From NCBI GenBank assembly GCA_965651135.1, contig CBFGRJ010000002.1, forward strand, positions 1 to 64,000: a stretch of 64,000 nt of DNA, given 5' to 3'. Shown here in pieces: positions 34,193-43,257 of the stretch (position 1 is the first letter of the stretch; every line of letters starts with the position of its first letter). The notes under the pieces were generated by a model. It searched no databases. It was not told where the DNA came from and saw only the letters and a list, made by a program, of their open reading frames with translations. This DNA comes from JAICQQ01 sp965651135 (GTDB lineage Bacteria; Myxococcota_A; Polyangia; Polyangiales; Polyangiaceae). Both the position numbers and the translations under genes were made by a program.

Positions 34193-34753
34193 ATGGCGCA
34201 GAGAACATCGGGCTCGGCACAGACCGCTACCGCGATCGTGGCGCTGTTCGCCAATGGCTGTCTCGTGTCCGATCCCCCTGACTTGCAGGACCCGAAACGG
34301 ACGCGTCCGGCCGTGCACCTATTGAACGTGAAACCGACATTGGCAGAACCGATTGACATTGCAGTGCCGGACGTCGGCCCTCCCGAACCGCTCACGGTCG
34401 AGTTTTCCATCCCGTTTCAATCCGAAGATCTAGGCGAAGACATCGGCGTGCAGCTGCACCTCTATAGCGCTAGCGACTATGTCGACAACGTACTGGGCAC
34501 AGTGGTCGCGGGGGCGGATCTCGAGACGCCCCGAGTCGCCACGCTCGTTTGGCCGATTGTTCGGCGGCCCTTGGGTTGCTACCGCTTGGACGCCATCATC
34601 GCTCACGACAGCAGTTTCAACAGCAAGGTCACTGATGGCTTCGTGAAAGAGGGCCAAGAAGAGAATTCCGAAATGCTCAGCTGGCTCGTCAACTTCCACA
34701 GCAAGCAAGAAGACACGACCATGCTTCGAGACTGCCCGCGCGTGGGACTTTAA
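34193..34753 (+). CDS. Hypothetical lipoprotein
   Basis: The 186-residue product from the ATG at 34193 has a short signal with the lipobox FANGC, then an extracellular domain rich in beta-strand patterns (LTVEFSIPFQSEDLGEDIGVQLHLYS, RVATLVWPIVRRPLGCYRLDAIIAHDSSF). No family is recognised. A GTG at 34151 overlapping the MFS stop is an alternative start, but it would put extra residues before the signal. It is convergent with the CxxCH lipoprotein gene 16 bases on. Confidence 0.65.
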   Translation: MAQRTSGSAQTATAIVALFANGCLVSDPPDLQDPKRTRPAVHLLNVKPTLAEPIDIAVPDVGPPEPLTVEFSIPFQSEDLGEDIGVQLHLYSASDYVDNVLGTVVAGADLETPRVATLVWPIVRRPLGCYRLDAIIAHDSSFNSKVTDGFVKEGQEENSEMLSWLVNFHSKQEDTTMLRDCPRVGL

Positions 34754-34769
34754 CGCGTGTCGGTTGTCA

Positions 34770-35138
34770 TCATTCCGGTGTGCCGCATTCGATCCATGCG
34801 TAGAGCTCTTGCTTTTCTTCGGCAGTGAGCGAAAAGCCCGAGCTGGGCGGCGGCATGCTGTTCGAAGAAACCTGCGTGAGGATACGACTGGCGTTCGCCT
34901 TCGCACCCTCGTAGCTGTCGAAGTTCACGTTCGTGGGCGCGCCGTTGCGAGCAGGGCCGGAGAGCTGACTCGAGTGGCAATTCGTGCACACCTCGAACGC
35001 CCGAACCTCGGAATAGATCGGGACTGACGTGGCGCCACACTCCACCTCGGGGGGCGGCGGCGGATCACTGTCGTCACTGCCGCAACCAAACACCATCGCA
35101 CCGAGGACCAGGAGCACCTTGCAGGAGAAGGCTTGCAT
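34770..35138 (-). CDS. c-type cytochrome-like lipoprotein
   Basis: The 122-residue product has a lipoprotein signal ending in FGCGSDD, then an acidic/Pro linker (DDSDPPPPPEVEC). A single heme-attachment motif CTNCH follows, with downstream Met/Pro-rich SSNSMPPPSSGFSLTAEEKQELYAWIECG. The C-terminal helix LTAEEKQELYAWIECG is typical of the cytochrome domains that Planctomycetes/Myxococcota place in front of DUF1592-type proteins. The distal axial ligand could be the Met in SMPPP. The ATG is at 35138. It is the only gene of its kind here and a likely extracytoplasmic electron carrier. Confidence 0.78.
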   Translation of the reverse strand: MQAFSCKVLLVLGAMVFGCGSDDSDPPPPPEVECGATSVPIYSEVRAFEVCTNCHSSQLSGPARNGAPTNVNFDSYEGAKANASRILTQVSSNSMPPPSSGFSLTAEEKQELYAWIECGTPE

Positions 35139-35281
35139 CCCTCTGGCAATAACGCGTTCACTGAGTTGGCACAAGCTGCCGTCGCCACCCAGCTATCCCG
35201 TTCGCCGGCGGGATCCGCCACAATCGGTTCCACTGGCCTGCTACCCCACCAGTGTGTGGAATTTTCTTCCCGATGGCCGCC

Positions 35282-36793
35282 TCACTTCCAGCGTTCACGC
35301 AAGCGGGGGAGGACCGTGACGGACATCTGTGCAAGGTGGGCAATATGGTCGCCCTTGCCTTCGCCGGTACAGCCATAAACGTGAAGGTCGTTGGCGTGTG
35401 CTTCGCTCACCACATTGAGCCAGTTGCGTTCGCCGGTCGGAAAGGCGCGCTTGGCCACGGGCAAGTCCACGGGTGGCGGCGAAGCAACGCCAGGCTCCAC
35501 GGCCCTGCGTTCGAGCGCCAGGTGTTCCAAGAGGGCGTCTATCGTGCGGGTGGTGCTCGGGTAACCTTCGGTTTTGATCGCGGAGTGCGTGATGACCATG
35601 AGCTTCTGCCCTGCCATGGCGCGGCGGGCAAACGCCAGAAAGTGTTCGAGCGAAGGCGCGTACACTTCATGCTCCCCGCCTGGCGCGAACTTCGCGTGCG
35701 GCGCGTCCAACAAGAAGACGGCATCGACCCGGTCGAGTCGGCTGCGGCTACTCAAAATCTGACTGACTGACGCGAAACCGGCACTCCAGGCCGACAACGC
35801 AATGCGCCGGATTTGTGCGTTTTCGAGTTTGAGCTGCTTGGCAGCACGCCTTTCGATGGTCGTGAGCTCTCGATCGAAAACATAGGGATTTCGCAGGTAT
35901 TTTGAGTATTTGTCCGCGCCGTCGCCGACGTTGATGATGGCGACCAAGGCGTTCAATCCGGCAGCAGCGACGCTCTCTTCCACGAGTTGGACGTTGCCGT
36001 GATAGTGAAGCACCAAGTCGAACTGCCCATCGGCGGATTCGAACTTCGGCGGCGCGTAGAGCACACCCTTGTTTAGACCGATGTGCACACCTCGCTTCAT
36101 CTTGACATCGGTGCGATGCTTCGGTGTTGCCGCGGGCGGCCGAGGTTTGGCAACCGGCTGTGTGCGCGCGGCGGTGGCCACCTTCGTGACTTCCCAAATG
36201 CTGAAGCTAAGCGCCGCCGTGGCAGACACTGCGAGCACCACGATGCCACCCACCCACAACCACGGTGAACCAGGCAGCGAGCGCGCACCAAAACGCTGTG
36301 CCAGCTTGGACACGAGCCTCAGGGCACCGAATACGCCGAGGGCCGTGACACAAGTCCCCGCGAGGATTCCAAGCACCAGGCGCAGGGTTCCACCGGCAAA
36401 GACCAGCGCAACCATGAGCGCCAGCGCCAAGCCGGCAACGAACGAGATCACAAGTTGGCGAACCACATGCCTCGCATCGGCGAGGCCGAGGGCTACCAAC
36501 GACAGACGCTGCGCGACCTTGCCCACCTCGAACACCGTCGTGCGACTTTGCCGCAAGGCATCGAGCATCGACGGTCGGCGTGGCGCTTCTGGCGAACCGG
36601 AATCCATCGGTGCCCATGATCTTTGGTCGCCTGCGGCCCCCGCCTTCGGTCGGCCTTCGAGTGAAGTCTCCTCCGGGAGCTGAGTCCGGCGTCGAGGCGG
36701 CCGACCTGCCGTTGGTTTCGATTCCGTCGGCTCCGAGCGTGCGCTCCGAGTACCAGGAGTCTCTGGTCTGGGGTTTCCCTCCGAATCGGGCAT
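35282..36793 (-). CDS. Membrane protein with C-terminal alpha/beta-hydrolase-like domain
   Basis: The 503-residue protein starts with about 75 disordered Pro/Arg/Ser-rich residues. About three membrane segments follow (FVAGLALALMVALVFAGG; LVLGILAGTCVTALGVFG; WLWVGGIVVLAVSATAALSF). The C-terminal domain of about 280 residues has an alpha/beta-hydrolase look: FDLVLHYHGNVQLVEES, ALSAWSAGFASVSQIL as a nucleophile elbow (A-x-S-x-G rather than G-x-S-x-G), VDAVFLLDAPHAKF (acid) and a late His (LHVYGC, KGDHIAHL). The domain is probably periplasmic. The ATG at 36793 was chosen over a GTG at 36835. Substrate unknown. Confidence 0.7.
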   Translation of the reverse strand: MPDSEGNPRPETPGTRSARSEPTESKPTAGRPPRRRTQLPEETSLEGRPKAGAAGDQRSWAPMDSGSPEAPRRPSMLDALRQSRTTVFEVGKVAQRLSLVALGLADARHVVRQLVISFVAGLALALMVALVFAGGTLRLVLGILAGTCVTALGVFGALRLVSKLAQRFGARSLPGSPWLWVGGIVVLAVSATAALSFSIWEVTKVATAARTQPVAKPRPPAATPKHRTDVKMKRGVHIGLNKGVLYAPPKFESADGQFDLVLHYHGNVQLVEESVAAAGLNALVAIINVGDGADKYSKYLRNPYVFDRELTTIERRAAKQLKLENAQIRRIALSAWSAGFASVSQILSSRSRLDRVDAVFLLDAPHAKFAPGGEHEVYAPSLEHFLAFARRAMAGQKLMVITHSAIKTEGYPSTTRTIDALLEHLALERRAVEPGVASPPPVDLPVAKRAFPTGERNWLNVVSEAHANDLHVYGCTGEGKGDHIAHLAQMSVTVLPRLRERWK

Positions 36794-36880
36794 CGCTCGG
36801 CGAACATTGTACCCCCGAAGCGGTCCGGTTGGCACAGTAGCTTTTTAGCTGATTTGGCGTACTGTCACGGCTGATCGCGC

Positions 36881-37531
36881 ATGGCGCCCGTTCCCGTCGA
36901 CAAGAAGAAGATCAAGAGCTTCCGCACGCAAGCGGCATTCGAGAAATGGCTATCCGGGCATCACTCGAGAGAGACGGAGCTCTGGCTGCGCATCTATAAG
37001 AAGGGGGCGGGCGTGGCCAGTGTGACTCACGACGAAGCCGTCGACGCGGCCCTGTGTTGGGGGTGGATCGACGGACTGCGCAAGGCTCTGGACGAGGTTT
37101 CGTTTCTGCAGCGGTTCACCCCACGCAAGCCGCGCAGCGTGTGGAGTCAAATCAATCGAGACCGAGTCGCCCGACTCACCGCAGAGGGGCGCATCACGCC
37201 TCACGGGCAGCGACATATCGATGCAGCCAAAGCCGACGGCCGCTGGCAAGCAGCCTACGCGCCCATGCGCAGCGCCACCGCGGCGAATCTGCCCGCCGAT
37301 CTGCGCGCTGCCATTGCCAAGAACGCCGAAGCCAAGCAAGCGCTCGTCGGACTCAAGCGCCAAGAGCTGTTCGCGTTGACGTACCACACCAACAAAATGA
37401 AAACGCCCGCCGGGCGCGCCAGGAAGATCTCGGAGCTTGTTGCGCTATTGGAGCGTGGAGCAACGATCACCCCACAGGTGTCAGCGGCTTCGAGAGCCCG
37501 GCGCCCACGTAAGGCTCCGGGCCGAAATTAG
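36881..37531 (+). CDS. YdeI/OmpD-associated family protein
   Basis: The 216-residue cytosolic protein has FRTQAAFEKWLSGHHSRETELWLRIYKKGAG, DEAVDAALCWGWIDGLRKALDE and a conserved FTPRKPRSVWSQINRDRVARLTAEGR. These match the YdeI family; distant members are called bacteriocin-protection proteins. The C-terminal bacteriocin-protection segment (LKRQELFALTYHTNKMKTPAGRARKI) is present, followed by a basic tail. The exact function is unknown. The repeat at 37529 starts inside its stop codon. Confidence 0.86.
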   Translation: MAPVPVDKKKIKSFRTQAAFEKWLSGHHSRETELWLRIYKKGAGVASVTHDEAVDAALCWGWIDGLRKALDEVSFLQRFTPRKPRSVWSQINRDRVARLTAEGRITPHGQRHIDAAKADGRWQAAYAPMRSATAANLPADLRAAIAKNAEAKQALVGLKRQELFALTYHTNKMKTPAGRARKISELVALLERGATITPQVSAASRARRPRKAPGRN

Positions 37532-37558
37532 TACACCGGCCCGCAAGCGAGTGTCCAG
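37529..37558 (+). repeat. 30-bp dispersed motif, copy 2
   Basis: Matches 11391-11420 at 27 of 30 positions, again directly after a rightward gene: its first bases overlap the TAG of the YdeI-like gene. It could be a remnant of an insertion-sequence end or a dispersed 3'-end element. Confidence 0.7.
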
Positions 37559-37585
37559 AGCGCGTGAGCTGGCACGGGAGCCTTC

Positions 37586-38476
37586 TCACTTCAGAAGTGA
37601 CGGAGTCTGCGGGTACTGCCGAGCATAGCGCTCGAGCGCAACACTTCGTTGCTCTGCCATGCCCAACGACCACGCCAAGGTGAAGCGCGCGTTGATGTCG
37701 CTCACGGCGTTCACACGCCCCTCACTCCAGGTGAATGCATCGACGCCAAAAGGTCCAAAGTAGCCGATCGCCCTGAGCGCCAAAGCCACGCTTTCGGCGG
37801 CTTGCAAGAGCTGGTTCGCGAGCGCTGGCGCTAGCGCTGCCGGTCGGAATCCCCCGGGTACTCCGAACCTATTGCTTTCGAACTGAACGGGCTGCCCCAG
37901 CAGCAGGACCTGGGCATCCACGAAGCCATGGGTCGAAAACTCCTGCTCGATGGCAAGCTCTGCCTCGCGCAGCAGGCCCCCGAGCCTCATCGAGTCGTGC
38001 ACCCAGCGCACGTCATCCGCGCTAGGCGCCTTGGGCAGGCGTCGCTGCCAGCGACCGGCCATGCCAAAGCCGCGTTTGAGCCGCCATGTGCCGGTATGCG
38101 ACGCTGAGCCGAACAGCAGCGACTGCCAGTCGTCGTCGCCAGTCAGGTAACGCCGCTCGAGCTCCGGCGCGGCGAAGAGCTCATTGAATCGACGATGATT
38201 CGCGCGTCTCAGCACGTCGAGCGCGGGACCTTCGACCGCGTTCAATTGGGCATCGCGAAGCTGGCGCAACGCGCTCGGGGTGGGACACCACGAGAACACC
38301 GAGTGGCGGGCATGCAGCGCTTGCCGACCGTAGATGGGTTCGTCTCGTGTGAGCAGGGTACAAGCGTCCAGCTGGTGTTGCATCGTACGCAGCAGGCGTT
38401 GCTTCGGTGCGTAGCTGCCGACACTGGCCAGCTCTTGCTCGGCGTCCAAGTTCAACAGCCACGCGGGTTCGAGCAT
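37586..38476 (-). CDS. ATP-grasp-like protein
   Basis: The 296-residue protein resembles an ATP-grasp ligase core. It has an N-terminal pre-ATP-grasp part (SYAPKQRLLRTMQHQLDA), a glycine-rich ATP loop in WRLKRGFGMAGRWQRR, and a C-terminal metal/ATP segment AVSDINARFTLAWSLGM, where Asp-x-Asn precedes Arg as in ATP-grasp enzymes. Its start is only 3 bases after the DUF455 gene stop, so the two are one transcript. Substrates are unknown; peptide-like ligation in a small pathway is inference from the fold. Confidence 0.72.
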   Translation of the reverse strand: MLEPAWLLNLDAEQELASVGSYAPKQRLLRTMQHQLDACTLLTRDEPIYGRQALHARHSVFSWCPTPSALRQLRDAQLNAVEGPALDVLRRANHRRFNELFAAPELERRYLTGDDDWQSLLFGSASHTGTWRLKRGFGMAGRWQRRLPKAPSADDVRWVHDSMRLGGLLREAELAIEQEFSTHGFVDAQVLLLGQPVQFESNRFGVPGGFRPAALAPALANQLLQAAESVALALRAIGYFGPFGVDAFTWSEGRVNAVSDINARFTLAWSLGMAEQRSVALERYARQYPQTPSLLK

Positions 38477-38479
38477 CGA

Positions 38480-39292
38480 TCAGCGGCCTCTGGGGTCGGG
38501 ACGATAGGCAGCCAAGCGGTCGATGAAACCGGGGCTCATGCCCGCCTTCAGCCGCGCGGAGCGATTGATGGTCTTGCCGCGCATCAATAGGGGGCTCAAG
38601 GGCTTGGGCAAGGCGTCGATCCAGGCGTCGAAATCGTCCCCGCCGGTCCAGCGCTGGAACCAACGCGTCGCGAACCGTACGTGTCCGATCTCTTCACGAC
38701 CGACCTGCTCTTGCAGGGCTGCACCCCGCTCGTCGCCGACGGCCCTGAACCATTGCGCGAAGCGGGGCGTATGCTCGAGATTGGCAGCCTCCAGGCCCAT
38801 GCCGACCAGCGCTACGAACATGGTTTTCGTCTCACAGCTGGGAACACGCTGCCAAAACCAGTCGCGTACGGGAAAAGCGCCCAGCCGAAAGCCCAAGCCT
38901 TCGATATGCGAGGCATACAGGCGCATGTGCCGCACCTCGTCACGCCAAATGCCGAGCAGCCCGCGCCGGAACTCTGGCTCCGCTTTCGCGAACCTCAAAA
39001 TGCCCCAGCACATTAGTTCAGCGGCTTGCAGCTCGTGGTACCAAAACGTGTGCAGCAACCGGGCTCGCGCCTGAGGCTCGACCAGGGCGGCTGGTTTCGG
39101 AGACGAGGGCGCCCTGGCGATCAACCGCAGTTCGCGCGGCCGTTGAAGCGGCCTGATATCCCGCACTTCGGGCGTCGGCTCCCAGAGGTTTGGGGGCGGA
39201 GCGGGTTCGCATTTTTCGGTAAGCGATGTGGTTCGAATATAACTTTGCGCCCACGCTTCGACCGTGCCTGCTGGTGCACTGGGTTCGTTCAC
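38480..39292 (-). CDS. DUF455 ferritin-like diiron protein
   Basis: The protein matches the DUF455 ferritin-like family, related to MiaE-type monooxygenases. Metal ligands appear in FWYHELQAAELMCWGILRFA (Glu), DEVRHMRLYASHIEGLGFRLG (ExxH) and GREEIGHVRFATRWF (ExxH), giving a four-helix diiron site. I favour the GTG at 39292 (270 residues), because the longer start at 39406 would overlap the divergent lipoprotein gene start at 39392. It lies 3 bases upstream of the ATP-grasp gene. Enzyme activity not known. Confidence 0.82.
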   Translation of the reverse strand: MNEPSAPAGTVEAWAQSYIRTTSLTEKCEPAPPPNLWEPTPEVRDIRPLQRPRELRLIARAPSSPKPAALVEPQARARLLHTFWYHELQAAELMCWGILRFAKAEPEFRRGLLGIWRDEVRHMRLYASHIEGLGFRLGAFPVRDWFWQRVPSCETKTMFVALVGMGLEAANLEHTPRFAQWFRAVGDERGAALQEQVGREEIGHVRFATRWFQRWTGGDDFDAWIDALPKPLSPLLMRGKTINRSARLKAGMSPGFIDRLAAYRPDPRGR

Positions 39293-39391
39293 GGCGCGGA
39301 GCCTTTCACGCTGTCGCGGTGAGTCAAGATCGGCGACGGGCGGTACATCGATTTCACTGTCGCTCGTGTTTGCTGGTGCTAGGTTTCGCCC

Positions 39392-40372
39392 ATGGCTGGC
39401 ACACAACTAGGGTGCCGAGCGGCAGTGGGGCTCGGCTGGGCAGTAGTCCCTATGACAGGGGTCCTCATGGCAGGCGTCTTCACGGCTTGCGGTAGTCCAC
39501 CGCAACCCGAGACCGCCAGCAACTCGAGTCCACCCACCCCTCGAGCCGTGCCCGCCCCTGTCGCGACCCAAGCGGCAACCAGCGTGGCGGATGCCGAGCC
39601 CGTACCGGCTGCCGGTGATCTGCAAGCCGAATCAGGCAGCACCGAACCGGCTTTAGAAGTCTCCTCGCAGTCGGCAAAGGTAGCCAAAGAGTGCGCCGAG
39701 CTTTGTGAGAACGCCGCGCAAACCTGTTCCCGTAAAGGCGCGCGCGCCTGCCGCGCCAACTGCGGCAAGTATGAGTCGCTCGCGGACCGTTGCGAGGTTC
39801 AGGTGCTAGGGGCGATTCGCTGCCAGGCAGCCACACCCAAGCTCGTCTGCTCCAACGTGGCTGGCGAATGCGCGCAACAATTCCAAGCGCTCAGCGCCTG
39901 CGAGCAAGGTGGTGACGCCATGGCAGCGCCACAACCGGCTGCGTTCGAACCACCCGAGGGTTGGGAGCGTATCGAAGATCGAGAAGCCCAATTTTCGATT
40001 CACCTGCCTCACGGCGCGACCCTGGGCGAGCACGACGGTCATCGCGCATGGAGCGTCGTGGACGAACACGGAGTGAGATTCTTGGCGGTGGTGCTACCGC
40101 CCGTGGGCGGGGCCGCGACGGAAAAGCGGCTGATGCAGGCGACCATGCATTTTCTGGGGCACCGTTGTGCGCCAGCCGTCAGACTGCACGGGCGCTTCGA
40201 AACGGAGCGGGACGTCGCCGAGCGCTTCGACGCCCGCTGCAAAAACGGCGATCGTTGGTTGGGCATCTTGCGCGCATCTCCCGAGCGGCTGGTCCTGATC
40301 GCCGAGGTGGTGCCACCCGGCAAGCAGGGAGCCGGCGAGCCCTTCTACTACAGCTTCGAATACCTAGAGTAG
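39392..40372 (+). CDS. Hypothetical lipoprotein with Cys-rich and C-terminal globular domains
   Basis: The 326-residue protein has an N-terminal signal with lipobox VFTACG. An Ala/Pro/Ser-rich linker reaches about residue 85, and a Cys-rich helical region (CAELCENAAQTCSRKGARACRANC, about 90-165) carries ten cysteines. A C-terminal 140-residue domain starts PEGWERIEDREAQFSIHLPHGATLGE, a pattern seen in substrate-binding or PsbP-like folds. The ATG at 39392 gives a long signal; an ATG at 39452 would shorten it. Transcribed divergently from the DUF455 gene. No named family. Confidence 0.72.
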   Translation: MAGTQLGCRAAVGLGWAVVPMTGVLMAGVFTACGSPPQPETASNSSPPTPRAVPAPVATQAATSVADAEPVPAAGDLQAESGSTEPALEVSSQSAKVAKECAELCENAAQTCSRKGARACRANCGKYESLADRCEVQVLGAIRCQAATPKLVCSNVAGECAQQFQALSACEQGGDAMAAPQPAAFEPPEGWERIEDREAQFSIHLPHGATLGEHDGHRAWSVVDEHGVRFLAVVLPPVGGAATEKRLMQATMHFLGHRCAPAVRLHGRFETERDVAERFDARCKNGDRWLGILRASPERLVLIAEVVPPGKQGAGEPFYYSFEYLE

Positions 40373-40377
40373 GCGAG

Positions 40378-40668
40378 CTAGAGCAACCAAGCCGCCGTCA
40401 GGTAGCCAAAAGCAAAGGCACCGGCACCAAGCGCGACGCCCAGCAGGATCAACTTGTGCAACCACTGGGCGGGCCTTCGAGACTCGTGAAGCTGCGGGCA
40501 AACGAGCAAGGGTTCGGCGGGTAGGCCTGGATCGAGCGCATCCACCCAGTCGTCGCCACTGAGAGACGAGTGACTGCGCCGCAGCGCGCGTACCAGCTCG
40601 CCCTCTGCAGCATGGCCATGCTGTGAAGCTCCGCTTTCGCCCGTTGACCAATCAGACACTGAATTCAT
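40378..40668 (-). CDS. Small single-pass membrane protein
   Basis: The 96-residue protein has a hydrophilic N-terminus (MNSVSDWSTGESGASQHGHAA...) and one C-terminal membrane segment (LHKLILLGVALGAGAFAFGYLTAAWLL), hence probably tail-anchored. The ATG at 40668 has GAGGTGG upstream; the longer open frame from 40881 has no support. Convergent with the lipoprotein gene, 5 bases away. No family recognised. Confidence 0.6.
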   Translation of the reverse strand: MNSVSDWSTGESGASQHGHAAEGELVRALRRSHSSLSGDDWVDALDPGLPAEPLLVCPQLHESRRPAQWLHKLILLGVALGAGAFAFGYLTAAWLL

Positions 40669-41036
40669 GACTGCCACCTCTAACCAACTGACGGATGCCG
40701 TGTATCGCGTCTTGTCCCCCAAGATAAGCGAACGATATGTCGTGCCAGTTTCGGGCGCGAGCCGAATGCGCTCTGTATTCGAAACAAAATTATGACGAAC
40801 GCGACTACAGATCCAGATGTAATACACGCGACACGAATGTAAGCGATCCGTTATCGGTGGCGGTTTCCGCCAGGCGCTCACCCGCCCTGACGGAATCCGA
40901 TGCCGGATTTCGGCAGATGACCATACGGCCCCATGGGCGAGGGCGAACCGTGGATCTAGGCCACGCGTCCGGGCGACTGCACGCGGGAGTTCGTCCGTTT
41001 CGTTCGAGCCGGTAGCCGAGCAGTCAGGCCCGCGTT

Positions 41037-41795
41037 ATGGGCCAAGGTGTGGATCTCTCGGAACAAAGAGGGCCCTTGGCACAGCGACACCCGTGGGAGA
41101 CCGCCCGCGCGGAGGTCGTCGTGGGCACACTCCGCCGAGTCGAGCTCCAGCGCCCCCGCATCCTGGACATCGGCTGCGGCGATGGCTTCTTGCTCGAGCA
41201 ACTGTGCAGGCGCCTCGGGTGCGCCAGCGCTGTCGGGCAGGACATTCATCTTTCCGAGCAGCAGGCTGAACAATTGTCCCGCCCAGGGCTCCGATTCGTT
41301 CGACGGCTCGAAACAATCGAAGGCGAACGCTTCGATCTGATGCTCCTGTTGGATGTGCTCGAGCACGTGCAGGAGCCGCAGGAGCTGCTGGAGCGCGCCA
41401 GACGCCTCCATTTGGCCCCGGGCGGGCGCGTGTTGATCAGCGTGCCCGCCTTTCAGGGGCTGTTCAGCGACCACGACCGAGCGCTGCACCACTTTCGCCG
41501 CTACTCGCGCCAACAGATCAGCGATGTCGCGCTCGCTAGCGGCTTGAAGGTCCAAGCCTCGGGCTATTGGTTTTCGAGTCTGCTGCTGCCAAGGGCGCTC
41601 ACAGTGGTCAAGGAGAAGCTTTTGCCCGTGCAACGCTCCAAAACACTCGGCGTAGGCGCCTGGCGGGCTCCCGCCTGGGCGACGCGTGCTCTGCACCACG
41701 CGCTGTGCTTCGATCAGCGAATTACCGAATGGGCCCAAGAGCGAGCAGGTCTGGTGATACCGGGGCTGAGCGCCTGGCTGCTATGCAGCGAATAA
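41037..41795 (+). CDS. Class I SAM-dependent methyltransferase
   Basis: The 252-residue protein has a canonical methyltransferase core: RPRILDIGCGDGFLLEQLCRRLG (motif I), LLLDVLEHVQEPQELLERARRL (motif IV and later) and LAPGGRVLISVPAFQGLFSDHD. The DVLEH and SVPAFQxLxSxHD phrases are typical of the UbiE/Coq-like and sugar-lipid methyltransferases that often accompany glycosyltransferases. Its last 13 bases overlap the family-2 glycosyltransferase gene, so the products probably act on one glycolipid or polysaccharide substrate. Confidence 0.85.
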   Translation: MGQGVDLSEQRGPLAQRHPWETARAEVVVGTLRRVELQRPRILDIGCGDGFLLEQLCRRLGCASAVGQDIHLSEQQAEQLSRPGLRFVRRLETIEGERFDLMLLLDVLEHVQEPQELLERARRLHLAPGGRVLISVPAFQGLFSDHDRALHHFRRYSRQQISDVALASGLKVQASGYWFSSLLLPRALTVVKEKLLPVQRSKTLGVGAWRAPAWATRALHHALCFDQRITEWAQERAGLVIPGLSAWLLCSE

Positions 41796-42532
41796 TCATC
41801 GTCATCCCCTGCTACAACGAAGCAGCTCGCCTGCCGACCGATAGCCTTTTGAGTGCGGTTCACAGCTACCCCTGGCTATCGTTCGTGCTGGTTGACGACG
41901 GGTCCGAGGACGAAACCTTCGCGCTGTGCGAGTCTCTGAGAGCGCGCGAACCGAACCGCTTCCAGGTGATTCGGCTGCCGCGCAACCAAGGCAAGGCCGA
42001 AGCCGTACGCCAAGGCATGCTGGCAGCGTTCGACGCAGAGCCGGCTGCCGCTGGTTACTTCGATGCAGACTTGGCCACACCACTATCGCAGATCGAACAC
42101 ATGGCGGCGCTTCTCGAGCGGCACCAGGTGCACCTGGTGATGGGTTCCCGCGTGAAGCTCCTCGGCTATCGTATCGAGCGCTCGCCGATGCGACACTATT
42201 TGGGCCGCGTGTTCGCCAGCCTTGCTAGCTTGATCTTGAAACTCGACGTGTACGACACGCAGTGCGGCGCCAAACTGTTCAGAACCACGCCCGCGATACG
42301 AAGCCTGTTCGAGCAACCGTTCGTCGTGAACTGGAGCTTCGACGTCGAGCTATTGGCCCGTATGCTGGTGCTGTGCGAGCGAGGTGAGTTGCCGGTGCCC
42401 GAGCTCAGCATTGCCGAGTACCCGCTGCCCGAATGGCGGGACGTCTCCGGCTCGAAGCTCAGCCGGCGCGCCGCGCTCAAGAGCGGCGGAGAGCTGGCAC
42501 GAATTTGGCTTCGCTACGGGCGCCGCCACTAG
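41783..42532 (+). CDS. Family 2 glycosyltransferase, dolichol-phosphate-mannose-synthase-like
   Basis: The 249-residue GT2 enzyme starts MQRIIIVIPCYNEAARLP. Donor-binding and catalytic segments include FVLVDDGSEDETF, RNQGKAEAVRQGMLAAFDAE, GYFDADLATPLSQIEHM (DxD-type) and DTQCGAKLFRTTPAIRSLFEQPFVVNWSFDVELLAR. These resemble enzymes that glycosylate polyprenyl phosphate. No C-terminal membrane anchor. The start at 41783 overlaps the methyltransferase gene. Confidence 0.88.
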   Translation: MQRIIIVIPCYNEAARLPTDSLLSAVHSYPWLSFVLVDDGSEDETFALCESLRAREPNRFQVIRLPRNQGKAEAVRQGMLAAFDAEPAAAGYFDADLATPLSQIEHMAALLERHQVHLVMGSRVKLLGYRIERSPMRHYLGRVFASLASLILKLDVYDTQCGAKLFRTTPAIRSLFEQPFVVNWSFDVELLARMLVLCERGELPVPELSIAEYPLPEWRDVSGSKLSRRAALKSGGELARIWLRYGRRH

Positions 42533-42582
42533 CGGGCAAGGCGACGGTTGCCGCCTCCCCCGAGGCGCCCCATAAGGTCGCC

Positions 42583-43248
42583 ATGTCTTTCGCAATCGTC
42601 ACAGGTGCCAATCGAGGCATTGGGCTCGCACTCACCCGCCAACTCAAAGCGCGCAACACTTCCGTGCTGGCCGCTTGTCGCGAAACGTCGCCCGAGCTCG
42701 ACGAGCTCGGCGTCGAAGTAGTCGAAGGCGTGGATGTCGCCAGCGATGCCGGCATCCGCACGCTGGTTACAGCCGTCGGCGACCGCGACGTCGACCTCCT
42801 TATCAACAACGCGGGCATCCTGGTCTGGGGCGACAAGCTCGAAGCGCTGGACGTCGAAAGCATTCGCCGCCAGTTCGAAGTCAACGCTTTGGGACCGCTC
42901 AGGATAACCGCGGCATTGAGCTCGCGCCTCGCCAAGGGCGCCAAGGTGGCACTGATCACGAGCCGCATGGGTTCCATCGAAGACAATACGTCGGGTGGCT
43001 ATTACGGCTACCGTATGAGCAAAGCAGCGCTCAACATGGCGGGCAAATCGTTGGCTCACGATCTGAAACCGCACGGTGTCGCCGTCGCGATCCTCCACCC
43101 CGGCATGGTGAAGACCCGAATGGTGGGCGATCATGGTCAGGTCGAACCGGATGTTGCCGCCAAGGGCCTTTTGGCTCGCATCGACGAGCTGACACTGGAA
43201 AGTTCCGGTGGCTTCTGGCACGCCAACGGCGAACGCCTGCCCTGGTGA
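42583..43248 (+). CDS. Short-chain dehydrogenase/reductase
   Basis: The 221-residue SDR has the NAD(P) loop IVTGANRGIGLALTRQL, LLINNAGILVWGD, the catalytic triad (SRMGSI Ser; YYGYRMSKAALN YxxxK) and LHPGMVKTRM. The ATG at 42583 is 50 bases after the glycosyltransferase stop; the longer frame from 42433 runs through that gene. Substrate unknown. It could serve the same pathway as the methyltransferase and glycosyltransferase. Confidence 0.88.
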   Translation: MSFAIVTGANRGIGLALTRQLKARNTSVLAACRETSPELDELGVEVVEGVDVASDAGIRTLVTAVGDRDVDLLINNAGILVWGDKLEALDVESIRRQFEVNALGPLRITAALSSRLAKGAKVALITSRMGSIEDNTSGGYYGYRMSKAALNMAGKSLAHDLKPHGVAVAILHPGMVKTRMVGDHGQVEPDVAAKGLLARIDELTLESSGGFWHANGERLPW

Positions 43249-43257
43249 CAGGACCAG

